Translations under genes and position numbers: made by a program
Shown here: positions 33,666 to 44,602 of the stretch, piece by piece
Layout of the letters: the number at the start of each line of letters is the position of its first letter
How positions within the stretch are numbered: position 1 is the first letter of the stretch
The notes under the pieces: model-generated
What the model was told of the DNA's origin: nothing
Seen by the model: only the letters and a program-made list of their open reading frames with translations
Databases searched by the model: none
From: Heterohyrax brucei
Lineage: Eukaryota > Chordata > Mammalia > Hyracoidea > Procaviidae
Length of the DNA: 64,000 nucleotides
Direction: 5' to 3'
Assembly (NCBI GenBank): GCA_028571685.1
Contig: CM053162.1
Coordinates: forward strand, 44,736,851 to 44,800,850

Positions 33666-34918
33666 TGGATGTCTTGGGTAGTCTGTCAGGTACACTACAA
33701 GGAAGTGAGACTCACACAGGAAGCAGAAAGCACATAGAATTTAGTACTTCCAGGTCCCAGAAAGGAAACCATAGCGTAAATCGATGGATGACCACATAGG
33801 GGGTTAGGAGGTTGCATGTGGACATAAAGCAACAGTAAACTGGGATTGGAGGAGGTGGCTTATGGAAAGCTGAGTGGGGCCTCAAGGTTAGGGTGCTGAT
33901 GTTCTAGTGCATTAGTGTGGGAAAAGGTACAAATTTTAATTACGGGAACCCACTGGGAGCATAGCCTGGAGGGGTAAAGAGTAACTATAGCCACTCAGAG
34001 ACTGGGTTTAAGATAGTAACATGTTCCTAGCACACAAAACCATATGGGGAATGCCTAGGAGAGTCACTTAGAGACCACAGCTGTTGAGAGGCTATATGAC
34101 AAAATAGGAACAGTCATGTCAGAAAATGGGTGAAAGGGCATTAGAAGGGATTAATAGATGCCAAGAATTTGAAAGAGATTATTTCTTCATCCTGTCATGT
34201 TTTTGGAAATCCTTATTTATATACAGCTGTCTATATAATGCTTTGTAACTTATTATTGTAATCAAACAATATTTGCTTGTAAAAGCAGAAATCTGTCAAA
34301 AGGCCCAAAGAAATGATGAATGAGACAGTTGATATCTTAAAGGGCATTTCATTTCATTCAATTGCTGGCAGCCTCATGGAAACATCTCTCCAGGACCAGC
34401 TGGTTGGTTACATTTCTTTGCATGTCTGCTTCTCTGTTTTCATTCATTATAAACTGAGTTTCTTGCTGACACATTTACTTGCATATGGTCCATCAAGACC
34501 TTCTCAAAATGATAGCCTCAGACCTAGAGTCCACATGACTTGTGGCTCTCCTTCTCATGATGATGTCTCCATCTTGTAATTCCAGGTCCTCAGGAGAGAC
34601 AGAGTGTCGAATTGCTTCAATCATTCATGGTCTGGGAGTGTGGCTGGGAGTGCAGGGGCAGGGTCAAAGAGCATAAGGGGTTTGTGCCTTCCAACACTGT
34701 AAGCAGGGCAGGAGATTGTTGGTATCTCTGGTACATGTCATGAATCATTTTATTTTTTTAGATACAGTGTGAATAATTATAAACCAAGGAGATCTTTTTA
34801 GTCTGACAGTGTCTTTCACTTGTGAATTGTGTGAGCATAGCTCTTTTTATAGTAGTAACTTCATAAAATGTTCACAAAATGAAAACAGACTGACATAAAC
34901 CCCCACGCCAAGGAAATG
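33666..34918. other. Unassigned interval
   Basis: No gene seen. 34310-34580 has an 88-codon plus-strand frame without motifs. The sequence could be an old LTR or L1 piece that I cannot name. Confidence 0.4.
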
Positions 34919-34990
34919 TTGATTGCAGAATGGTTAAGAGCTATGGCTGCTAACCAAAGGGTCGGCCGTTCGAATCCACCAGGTGCTCTG
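34919..34990 (+). mobile_element. AfroSINE 5' half
   Basis: Only the tRNA-like head is present: GGTTAAGAGCTATGGCTGC and a well-kept B-box side (GGCCGTTCGAATCCACC). It ends before the central CTATGGGGCAG module. Confidence 0.75.
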
Positions 34991-35994
34991 TCTTCAACAT
35001 AATACCCCTTTATATGAATCTCAAGTATTTAAGATTTCATTTTTTGTGTATAATTTTATCAAATGAAGAGTTCAATTCCATGCTTCAAATTAAATATTGG
35101 CATTTTAAAATAAGGGAGTCCATTTATACTGGAGAGATTTTAAAATTGAAGGTTTTTTGAAAATTACTCTTGTTCTATGTACATTCTTAGCATCACTTCC
35201 TGTATAATTTTAAAATTCGAAATCCTCTTAGCATGCAGAGTAAATAGATTATGATATACTGAAGGATTAAGCTTCACTGTTTTGTGTCAGATTAATCCCT
35301 CGTATATAGATCATCACTTAACCTGACAGAAATATGGCTGCAGTTCAGTGAAAAAGCTCAATGGATAAGTAACACATTTCATTATTTTATGTAGGATAAA
35401 TGCTATTCTTCTTGACAGGTTGCTATATAATTCTCTAGATTAAACTTAAATATACCTCATAAAACACACTTTTTTCTTCAGAATTTCACAGGGATTCATG
35501 GAAAAAAGTTTAGATGGTAAAACAATGTCATTAAATATTGTTTGGATTATTATCATTTTATTGCAGTAACTCACTAGGTAAAATAAGTTCTATTTTTGTA
35601 TAAAAGTTTTCACCTGTTTTAAATCTTACTCATCATCAAACAAATACAAATCAAACTTCTGGATTTAAAACAGTTAATTTTATGATAATCTATTTGATTA
35701 CTAATAGATTTTTGAATAAGTAAAAAGTATATGCAGTAGTGAATGCTAAAATGAAGCCTAAAAAGTGGAGACAGCTATTATGGTATGAGAATATGGTTTG
35801 AAATTAATGCGTATTTTAAAGTTACACAAAGGAAATTTAAAAAAATTGAAGCATAGATTTTTTTTTTTTCCTAGTAAATTGTGTGGAAAAAATTTATTGT
35901 ATAATTTTAGGTAAATAGTTCACTGACAGCAGAAATATTAACTTTAAATATACTTGTTTGAATTAAAAAACATTTAAAATAAGAGTTTTAATAA
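34991..35994. other. Unassigned AT-rich interval
   Basis: 1 kb of very AT-rich DNA with no recognisable gene or named repeat. Confidence 0.5.
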
Positions 35995-36006
35995 ACTTTT
36001 ACATAG

Positions 36007-36197
36007 TGATTGCTGTCAAGTTGATTCTGACTCATGGTGACCTTATAGGACAGCAGAACTGCCCCGTTGAGTTTCCAAGGCTGTAATCTTTACAGAAGCA
36101 GACTCCACATTGTTCTTCTGTGGAGTGGTTGGTGAACTGAAACTGCCAGCCTTTTAGTTAGCAGGCAAGTGCTTAAACATTGTGCCACGAGGGCTCC
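36007..36197 (-). mobile_element. AfroSINE with perfect 12-bp TSD
   Basis: A complete antisense AfroSINE is flanked by ACTTTTACATAG at 35995-36006 and 36198-36209. The 5' end at 36197 reads GGAGCCCTCGTGGCACA on the minus strand. Confidence 0.9.
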
Positions 36198-36698
36198 ACT
36201 TTTACATAGCACCAGAAAAATACTTATATGTGGTTTGTATTAGGGTGATTGTGAGATTATTTTTAAAAACTACTTTCTTTGAAAAGTTGAGATTAGGATA
36301 TTAAAGTAGACTTAGCAGAGCAAAATTAAAATTTGGATTTTAAAAATTAAAAACTCGGTGAGTTTTTTTTTTTTAAAGCAAATTGGCAGCTGTTCAGCTA
36401 GAATGACTAGGATTACATTGCTGCATTATGGAACCACAGGAATAGCCTTAGCAAAAATATTGCTACTTTTAACATCAGGGTTTTTTTTTGGAGCTATTTT
36501 AAGGGAATAGTTCATTTGCATAGAGCTCAGTGGAGTTCTTTTCAGAGCCTTGAAAATCATAAATAAGGTAAAAGTATATATTACATCTATATTTTCAAAT
36601 AATATGATTTTTATGTCTATAATTGTTATAATGTAACATAATATTTGTTTTAAATAAAATAGTACTTATGTATTTGGTAGTCTCAGTCTTTACTAAGG

Positions 36699-36901
36699 GC
36701 ATCCTCCTGGTGGTGCAGCGGGTAAGCACTGGTTGCTAACTAAAAGGTCAGTGGTTTGAACCCACCAACTGCTCCCTGGAAGAAAAATGTGGCTGTCTAC
36801 TTCCATAAGGATTGACAGCCTTGGAAACCTTATAGAGCAGTTCTGCCCTGTCCTATATAGTTGCTGTACGTCAGAATTCACTCAACAGCAACAGTTAATT
36901 G
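36699..36901 (+). mobile_element. AfroSINE with TSD
   Basis: A complete SINE between TTTACTAAGG at 36689-36698 and 36902-36911. A second SINE begins directly at 36912, and its far side also carries CTTTACTAA (38111-38119). The site was therefore used twice. Confidence 0.9.
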
Positions 36902-37033
36902 TTTACTAAGGAGCCTTTGGTGAGGTAGTTAAGCACTTAGCTGCTAACCTGAAAGGTTGGTGGTTTGAAACTCATCAGCGGCTTTACAGAAGAAACAACA
37001 TGGTGGCATGCTCTCATAAAGATTACAGCCTAG

Positions 37034-37689
37034 GTCTGGCATCTTAAAAGCTTCCAAGCTGCCATCCGAGGTATAGCAAATGGTCCCCACTCAGCAGGAA
37101 CAGATGATCACCAAGGACCAAAGCGACATGGGGGAAGAGAACCCGGAAGACAGAGACCCGCATGAGTGGGTGACTACATAGACTTGTGACTGGAAGAACT
37201 GGATGGTGCCCGGCCACCACCAGTGATAGCCATGATGGAGCTCACAAAGTTGAGTCTTGCTGGCAACACAAGAATAAAAAGAGGTGCACTCTGAGATCTC
37301 CACTTAAAAGACTGCAAATGATGGTCCAGGCCCCTTGGGGTTCCCCTGGGAGCGTGGCTCTTGGCCTTGATGCTGTACATGTCCAGAAATCATAATGGAG
37401 GCCAACTCTTTGGATAGGAATGGATTGGACTTGGTGACACAGGGTGACCATATCATGTGTACACTTTATAGTTCTTTGCATCTATAGGATGTCATCCTGC
37501 TGACCTCTTACTGGAGGCAGGGGAGTGGGTGAAGAGGAGGGGACAGGAGATTGGTGGGAGGATAAGACATGTAGGGAGCAGAGAGGAAGAGTGTGCTGTC
37601 ACCGGGCAGGGAGAGCAGTGGGAGCTGCATGTAGGTGAGCATGCAAATTTATATGGGAATGTAATTTTCATTCAATCATAAAAAAAAGA
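37034..37689 (+). mobile_element. L1 3' UTR, short insertion inside an AfroSINE
   Basis: This is a plus-strand copy of the same 3' UTR as at 28104 and 41605 (read in reverse there), ending in an A-rich tail at 37680-37689. It is flanked by AAAGATTACAGCCTAG, 16 bp, perfect, at 37018-37033 and 37690-37705. It carries no ORF2. Confidence 0.9.
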
Positions 37690-37740
37690 AAAGATTACAG
37701 CCTAGAAAGCCCTATGTGGCAGTTATACTCAGTCCTGTGT

Positions 37741-37986
37741 TGTTGCTGTTAGCTGCTGTGTGTTGGTTCTGACTCATAGTGACCCTGTGTGCAATAGAGT
37801 GAGACGCTACCTAGTCCCGTGTCATCCTTACAGTCATTACTGTTTGACCCTATTGTTGCAGCCTCTATATCAATCCATCTTGTTGTGGGGCTTTTTGTTT
37901 TATACTTACCCTCTGCTTTACCAAGTGTGATGTCCTTCTCTGGACTGTCCCTCATGAAAACATGTCAAAGGTACATGAGAAAAAGT
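37741..37986 (-). mobile_element. RTE 3' end inside the same AfroSINE
   Basis: Antisense RTE terminus: the minus-strand frame 37955-37749 reads MRDSPEKDITLGKAEGKYKT and TTRWIDIEAATIGSN, the same block as at 10563 and 60200. GTGTT occurs at 37737-37741 and 38063-38067 and could be a short target duplication of the whole insert, including 37987-38062. Confidence 0.7.
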
Positions 37987-38062
37987 CATGTAATAAGGTA
38001 AAACTACATATTACATATATATTTTTTCGAATAATATAATTTATGTGGTTTTAGGAGAAAAC
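37987..38062. repeat. Filler resembling 36551-36622
   Basis: AATAAGGTAAAACTACATAT and the following AT-rich stretch resemble 36560-36620 (AATAAGGTAAAAGTATATAT), about 80-85% by eye over some 60 bp. It lies at the truncated end of the RTE fragment. Confidence 0.6.
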
Positions 38063-38404
38063 GTGTTAGGTCACTGTAAGTTGGAATCAATTTGATAACA
38101 GCACAACAATCTTTACTAACATGTAGATAATTGGTCAGTGAGAACAATGTATAATAATTTCAGGTATTTGGCCTTTTTATAAACCAGAATACTTAGATAT
38201 TGTCATAGATGTTGTTTATTTTAGTAATCATAGTGCTATAAGTAATATGAATTATTGTGGAAATTATTTATGGTCTATGAATTTCAGAGAACAATTGAAA
38301 GAGCTCATGTGTGTGTTCCTTAAGAACAGTCTGTAAACCTGTCAGTGTTAGGGTCGATGCTACCCTAACACTTTCTGTCTATACTGCTCTTCTTTCTTTA
38401 GTGC

Positions 38405-38552
38405 TGTTGCTGCTGCTGTTACTTTTAGACTCATGGGTGGCACTGTAGTGCCAAGCAGAACTACTCCATAAGGTTTTCAAGGCTGTTTATCTACCAACTT
38501 TTTGATTAGTAGTCTAATGTTTAACTATTTGTATGACCCAAGGACTCTTGAG
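38405..38552 (-). mobile_element. AfroSINE (diverged)
   Basis: Antisense order: GACTCATGGGTGGCACTG, ACTCCATAAGGTTTTCAAGG, then a decayed head ending GACCCAAGGACT. Confidence 0.65.
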
Positions 38553-38933
38553 AGCCATGGTAGCCTGTTTATAATCCTCTAAGTTCTAGGAGAAACAGAA
38601 TGTGAATTTATTAAAATGCATAATTTAAAAAATCCTCATATTCACATTTAGAAAAGATAGCATTTATAAATCATGAGATTATCAAAGATCTCAAGCATCT
38701 CAAGCATAATATATATTTAGTATAATATAAACTTGGTTTTCTATACATTTAACTCTTCTAGAGGCATGTGAGACAGGGAAGATGGGCAATGTAATTAAGA
38801 ACTAAGTTTTGTTTAGTTTTTGTGTAGGGAACGGGCAAACATAATCATATAGAACAATATATTTGTATTCATATCATTTATGCTTAACCTCATTTAAATT
38901 TTCACTTTTTAACATACGTTATAGTCTACTGAA

Positions 38934-39472
38934 GAACTTTGGTGGCACAGTGGGTTAAGTGCTCAGCCTAAAGGTCAGAGGTTTGAACTCCCCAGCTGTT
39001 CTTGGGAGGAAGATGTGGCATTATACTTTTGTTAAGATTAAACAAACAAAAAAAAAACTCCAGTGCCATCAGGTAGATCGTGATTCATAGTGACCCTATA
39101 GGACAGAGGAGAACTACCCCATAAAGTTTCCAAGGCTGACACATCCTTCTCCTAGGGAGAGATGGGGTTCGAACTACCAGCCTTTCTGTTAGCAGCCAAG
39201 CACTTAACCACACTGCCACCTGGGCTTTTTCATAAAGAATAAAAGCCCAAACAAAACACATCGCCATCAAGCCAATTCCAACTTATAGCAACACTAGAAG
39301 ACAGAGTAGAATGGTCCCATAGTGTTTGCCTAGTGGATTCAAACTGCTGACCCTTTGGTTAGCAGCTGTAGCTTTTAATCGCTACACCACTAGGTTTTCC
39401 CTTGGAAGTCCTATGGGGCCATTCTGTAGGATCATTATGAGTTGGAATTGACTAGACTGCAATAGGTTTATT
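38934..39472 (+). mobile_element. AfroSINE interrupted by two antisense AfroSINEs
   Basis: The outer plus-strand SINE starts at 38934 (GAACTTTGGTGGCACAGTGG) and is completed at about 39400-39472 (CCTTGGAAGTCCTATGGGGC and its tail). Between them are two minus-strand SINEs, about 39058-39228 and 39258-39398. This makes a three-copy nest. Confidence 0.8.
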
Positions 39473-39596
39473 TTCTGCTGACATAAGACCTAGAAACAGT
39501 ATTGGACTTTTCTACCAGCCTCTCACCTAGTTGCAGAAGATACTGGTCAAATGAACAAAAAATTTTGGTAGATCAGAAAGTGTGGCCAGGAATAGA

Positions 39597-39727
39597 TTAC
39601 CCATTAAGCAAGGTATGCATAGGCTTATTTGTGCTTACTTACCAATCTGTAGTGTGCAATTTCACCTTATCCTGAACTACAGATTAGAAATTAAACACAA
39701 GTAAGTCTGTGTGTACCTTGCTTACTG
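39597..39727. mobile_element. Palindromic MITE-like element, copy 1
   Basis: Two arms are inverted copies: CATTAAGCAAGGTATGCA with AATCTGTAG at the inner end of the left arm, and CTACAGATT followed by the reverse of the same motif ending CCTTGCTTACTGG. Each arm is about 52 bp with a short loop. The family is not known to me. Confidence 0.65.
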
Positions 39728-40082
39728 GTTTCATCCACCTCTGAATGTAGTCTGTATTGTGGGTTAATGGCTGTTTAGTAGAAAATCTAGACGGAATATC
39801 ATTGTCTTGACAAAACATACGTAACAGTTACCTTTGTGATAAAGAATGGAAATAGTAAAATGAAAATGTATTGGTAAACCTGTATCTCTTTTTAGTATGT
39901 CTTGCACAGTGTACATTATGAAAACTTTCTTTAGAGTAGCAGCAAAATGAAAAAAATGTGAGTTTCATCTCCCTTTTTTGTCATATTCTCTGGTAGAGGT
40001 ACAGAAAAAATATAAAAGCTTTTTGCCTTACTGTTTATAAAATTTAACTTATGCACAGTATTTGAAAAGGATCTCATTACAG

Positions 40083-40235
40083 ATGAAACCCTGGTGGTGT
40101 AGTGGTTAAGTGCTACCACTGCTAACGGAAAGGTGAGCAGTTCCAGTCCAGCAGGTGTACCTTGGAAACTCTATGGGGCAGTTCTACTGTGTCCTATAGG
40201 ATCACTGAGTTGGATTCTACTCAACAGCAACAGAT
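40083..40235 (+). mobile_element. AfroSINE
   Basis: GAAACCCTGGTGGTGTAGTG, AACTCTATGGGGCAGTTC and TGAGTTGGATTCTACTCAAC appear in order. Complete. Confidence 0.85.
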
Positions 40236-41050
40236 TATTATTATATACATCTAGAGTTATGAAATACCTGCAATTTGCAAATGAATGGGTGTCAAGAACT
40301 GAGAAAGAGGAGATTTTACCCTGCTGGCAAGCTGATGAGTTACTGTGCTACAGTTTCTTGGATGTTGGTAGAAAACATGAGACTGAGTCAGTGATAAAGG
40401 ACAGTGTATTACTCATAGCAATCACAGCAGCCAGAGTAATAACATTTTTCTTGCATTGTTTCTCTAAGTCCCATTCTTAAGGGGGGATTTTAAGTGGGCC
40501 TGATGACACCTGCCCACTGTATGGAATGCACAGGAGAGGAACCCTGAACTTAGGGAACTCAAATCTTTTATAATGGGCAGAAAGCGTGCCTGTCCTTTGC
40601 TCCCAAGGGAGACACTGTGTTCCAAGGGGCAGTCAGTGTTTCATAGCAAAATGTACAGGTATTCAAGAGATCCATACTTTATTCATAATGCAAACTGGTA
40701 ATATAAATGAGATTGTAAAATGAAATGTTTAAAATATTTGGGGGAATCAAGTTTAAATATACTACTGTTGAAGCACTTAATAATGTACAGTTTAAGTTAT
40801 TTCCAAAATTCTGCATTAAAAGCAAGCAAGCTAAGGACTTAGGATCACTTTGCCATTATGCTTCATGTTTCTGAAGGTAATAAAACTTTACTTTGAAAGC
40901 ACTCTGAATTTAAAAATCTTAGCCAATTCATGTTATCTTTCATCTTAATCCATACAGCCAAGGTTTTAATTTGTATCTGGCTATGAAAAAGTTTAGGTCT
41001 AAGGAGGCGTGTTTCTTTTTGAAGTTAAAAAAGGCAATTTCTTATTCACA
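40236..41050. other. Unassigned interval left of candidate exon
   Basis: No transposon is recognised over about 800 bp. Repeat-free sequence around 40640-41100 is unusual for this window. Confidence 0.45.
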
Positions 41051-41051
41051 C

Positions 41052-41096
41052 CGCACCGAAATGAACCATTTTGAGACAGCCACCATCTCCAATTTC
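41052..41096 (-). CDS. Candidate internal exon of an unidentified host gene
   Basis: On the minus strand a good acceptor (TTATTATTTATTTGCAG) ends at 41097. The following 45 nt read EIGDGGCLKMVHFGA in one frame, and a possible donor (GTGTGA) starts at 41051. A second possible donor after 40 nt (GTGCGG at 41056) would leave a split codon that could join the phase of the 15301-15446 exon. There is no protein match. Support is the splice-like edges and the repeat-free setting only. Confidence 0.25.
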
Positions 41097-41384
41097 CTGC
41101 AAATAAATAATAAGAATAATTAAAATCATGTTCAAGCAGATAGTTAATTGACCTAGGTATATCTTCATTATTTTTAATTTAAATGTATATTTTTTAAAAC
41201 AGTGGAACAAAACTAAGTGATAAAATGCACTGTGCATGTTAAAACAAGTGAACTATATATTTATCTTGGTTGATTATTAAAATTTTGATGTGTTCATAAA
41301 AATTAACAGAAATAATATATGGCATTAAAAGGTAAAGAAATGATAGGATGCTGGCCAAAATTTGGAAACAGCTGAATCCTTTAT

Positions 41385-41587
41385 TATTTTTAGTAATATT
41401 GTGGTTTTGGTGAAAGTCTATGCAGCAAATTAAGTCCTTATTTAACAATTTCTGTACAGATTACTCAGTGATATTGGTTACATTTTTCACAGTGGGTCAG
41501 CATTCTCATTTTTCCATTCTGGTTGTTCCATTTCCATTACTCGAGTTTCCTAGCTCCTCATTTAGAGTATGTGTTGATTGTTGGTGT
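41385..41587 (-). mobile_element. Older L1 3' UTR, part 1 (host of L1 insertion)
   Basis: The T-rich start and the module GTGGTTTTGGTGAAAGTC match the older 3' UTR at 17586. It is interrupted at 41588 and resumes at 43657-44215. Confidence 0.65.
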
Positions 41588-41604
41588 CATACAGATAATT
41601 TTTT

Positions 41605-43639
41605 TCTTATTTTTATTTAACATAACTGAGTGAAAATGTACATTCATATGTAAATTTACATGCCCCCCTATATGCAGCTTCCACTGCTCTCCCTGTCTGG
41701 TGACTGCACACTATTCCTCTCTGCTCCATACTTGTCTCATCCTCCCAACAGTCTCCTTTCCCCTCCTCTCCATCCACTCCCCTTCCTCCAGCCAGAGGTC
41801 AGCAAGATGATATCTTATAGATGTATAGAACCATAAAGTGCTTCCAATATATGGTTACTCTGCATTGCCAAGTCCATTCCATTCCTGTCCAAAGAGTGGA
41901 CCTTTGTTATAATTTATGGGAACGGGCAGCATCAGGGCCGGGGGCCATGCTCTCAGAGGAACCCCAAAACCGCTGGACCATCAATTGAGGTCTTTTAGTG
42001 GAGATCTCATGATGCACCTCTTTTTATTCTTGTGTTGCCAGTGAGGCTCCTCTCTGTGAGCTCCGTCATGGCTATCACTGGTGGTGGCTGGGCACCATCC
42101 GGTTCTTCCGGTCCCAGGTCGATGTAGGCACCTACTCTTGTGGGTCTCTCTGTCTTCTCGGTTGTCTTTACCACGTGCCATTTTGGCCCTCGGTGAGCAT
42201 CCATTCCTGCTGAGTTGGGACCATTTGCTGTGTCCTCAGATGGCAGCTTGGCAGCTTTTAAGACCCCAGACGCCACTCACCAATGTGGGGTGCAGAGAGC
42301 TCTCTTAGCAAAACGCTAGTTGTGCCAATTGGCCTGGAATTCACCTAAGAGCATGGCCCCCCACCCCCCACCCCAGCTACTCTATCCTTGCAGTATTGAG
42401 TTAAGATGGAAGGAGTACTCAGGTTATGCTGAAGTCCGCTTAATGTTGTTCTTGTTCCTAATGTGTGCTGTCACCGCTTTCTCCCAACTAGATTTCTAGT
42501 AACTACCTAAACTAAACCCTCCCCCCCTCGCCCTCCCTCCCTCCCTCCCTTCCCTTGCAGCTGTCAAAGAGTCTTTTCTTCTATACACAAGTCTGTTTTT
42601 AAGATCTTATCGTAGAGGTCTCATACAGTATTTGTCCTTTTGTCGCTGACTACTCTCACTCAACATAATGTCTTCCAGTTGAAACCAGGTTAGGAGATGT
42701 TTCCTGGAATCATCGTTATTCTTTATCATTGCGTAGTGCTCCATTGAGTATATGTACCACAGTTTACCTATCCATTCTTCTATTGTTGGGCATCTGGGTT
42801 GATTCCACCTTTTTGCTATTGTGGACTGTGCCGCGATAAACATTCTGGTGCATGTGTTTGTTGGTGTGAAAGGCCTTGAATCTGTAGGATATATTCCAAG
42901 TAGTGGAATTACTGGGTCAAATGGTATATCAATATCCATTTTTTTAAGGAAGCGCCAGATTGCCTTCCAAAGAGGCTGGGCCGTTTTGCAACCCCACCAA
43001 CAGTGTAGGAGGGTTCCACTTTCTCCACAGCCTCTCCAGCATTTGTTGTTTTGTGTTTTCTGGATCATGGCCAATCTTGTTGGGGTGAGATGGTATCTCA
43101 TTGTTGTCTTGATTTGAATTTCTTTAATAACTAAAGATCGTGAACATGTCCGCATGTGTTTTTTGGCTGCCTGGATCGCCTCTTTAGTGAAGTGTCTGTC
43201 CATCTCCTTTGCCCATCGCTTAATTGGATGGTTTATCTTCTTCTTATTGATATTTTGTAGTATCTTATAGATTATGGAGATCAGGCGTCGATCTGACATA
43301 GAGTTGCCAAATATTTTTTCCCACTCTGTGGGTGTTCTTTTAATTCTATTAATAAAGTCTTTGGATGAGCAAAAGTGTTTGATTCTTAATAGTTCCCATT
43401 TATCTACTTTCTCTTCTGTTGATTGAGGTTTCTTTGACAGATTTTGGAGTCTGTCCTCATTGTGTATTAAAACTTCCATTGTTGTTCCTACCTTTTCTTG
43501 GATGAGCTTTATCGTTTTAGGTTTGATATTTACGTCTTTTATCCAGTTGGAGTTGGTTTTTGTATAAGGTGTAAGATATGGATCTTGATTCAGTTTATTG
43601 TAGATGGATAACCAATTTTGCCAGCACCATTTGTTGAAG
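41605..43639 (-). mobile_element. Young L1, 5'-truncated, with perfect 17-bp TSD
   Basis: The insert lies between CATACAGATAATTTTTT at 41588-41604 and 43640-43656. The antisense poly(A) tail is at the 41605 side. A 3' UTR (41605-42606) and about 1 kb of ORF2 follow. The junctions are clean, so this is a textbook 5'-truncated retrotransposition. Confidence 0.95.
42607..43479 (-). pseudogene. L1 ORF2 C-terminal third (290 codons open)
   Basis: Minus-strand frame: [55 protein letters not shown], then the cysteine cluster [18 protein letters not shown] and [20 protein letters not shown]. It is the longest intact LINE frame after ORF1 at 327. ORF2 continues upstream to 43639 in another frame, so at least one frameshift is present. 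Endonuclease and RT are absent. Confidence 0.85.
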
Positions 43640-43656
43640 CATACAGATAATTTTTT

Positions 43657-44215
43657 GAAGGGGCACAGTACTCACAGATGATATTGTTTATTTTATGAGC
43701 CCATCAGTTATTTAGCTGAAATGTGACCTCCAGGAGTAGTTTCACTTCCAATTTTAAAGGGTATTTCAGGACTGTAGTCTTAGGGGTTCCTGTAGTTTCA
43801 ACCAGTTCAGTAAAAATTTGAGTTTTTGAGTTTTTCTCTCTATTTTTCTCCCAGTCTATCAGGGTCTGTCTGTTGTGTGCCCTTTATCAGAAGCATCAGT
43901 AGTGGTAGCTGGGAACTATCTAGTTCTGGTCTCAGAGTACATGAGGGAATGATTTGTTTAGGCTCTTAGTCGTGTAGACTGGTTTTATTTTGAGTTTCGT
44001 CTTTCTCGTTTGCTCCAAATGCATAGAGACTACTACTTGTGTGTTGAATGGCTGCTCACAGGAATGCTAACACCTGAAACTAGGATGTAGAACATAAACT
44101 TTATGTTATATATTATCCCAAACTATATTATCCCAACTGACTAAGTTGTCCCATGAGACTATAGTATTAAGCCTTTAGACACAGTAAACCAATTCTACAA
44201 GGTGCTTGATTATGT
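43657..44215 (-). mobile_element. Older L1 3' UTR, part 2
   Basis: This continues 41385-41587 after the younger L1, ending at about 44215. No ORF2 sequence follows. Confidence 0.6.
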
Positions 44216-44254
44216 TTAAGAAGAACCTGTAACGGTGCCCTCTGCTTTATATAT

Positions 44255-44380
44255 GGATACACATGCACCATACACATACATGTGTGTATATATGCGTATG
44301 ATATACCTGTATATTCACATGTATATACACACACACGTATCTACCAATATACATACATACATATGTAAATACACATATAT
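44255..44380. repeat. CA/TA-rich simple repeat
   Basis: Imperfect alternating purine-pyrimidine tract (TACACATACATG, TATATACACACACACG and similar). Such tracts can adopt Z-DNA or cruciform forms; no evidence of that is visible beyond composition. Confidence 0.75.
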
Positions 44381-44440
44381 TTTGGTGGTTGTTTTAGCTG
44401 AAGGCTTTGCACCAGAAAGTTGCAGTTGTCTGTTAAACTG

Positions 44441-44602
44441 TGGGAAATCCTGTGGCATAGTGGTTAAGTGCTAGGTTGGCAGAGCTTGGCACTTGAAATC
44501 TGCCAGGCACTTCTTGAAAAACTCCATGGGGCAGCTCTACCTTTTCCGTTAGGGTCACTGTAAGTTGGAAGTGACTCGATGGCATTGGGTTTGTATTTTT
44601 CC
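44441..44602 (+). mobile_element. AfroSINE
   Basis: GGGAAATCCTGTGGCATAGT, AACTCCATGGGGCAGCTC and GACTCGATGGCATTGGG appear in the right order. Confidence 0.8.

Larger units (their letters stand above)
36912..38106 (+). mobile_element. AfroSINE split by two later insertions
   Basis: The SINE is in three pieces: 36912-37033, 37706-37740 and 38063-38106 (tail GGTCACTGTAAGTTGGAATC). Between the first two lies an L1 3' end, and between the last two an antisense RTE fragment plus filler. Removing both inserts restores the normal SINE order and leaves target duplications at both outer sides. Confidence 0.8.

Noticed and set aside
42821..43117. 98-codon plus-strand frame, also at 29325-29621
   Set aside because: It recurs because it is antisense to the same L1 ORF2 end, not because of a gene.
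44255..44380. Possible CRISPR or regulatory array
   Set aside because: It is only imperfect CA/TA simple repeat; no repeat-spacer regularity.
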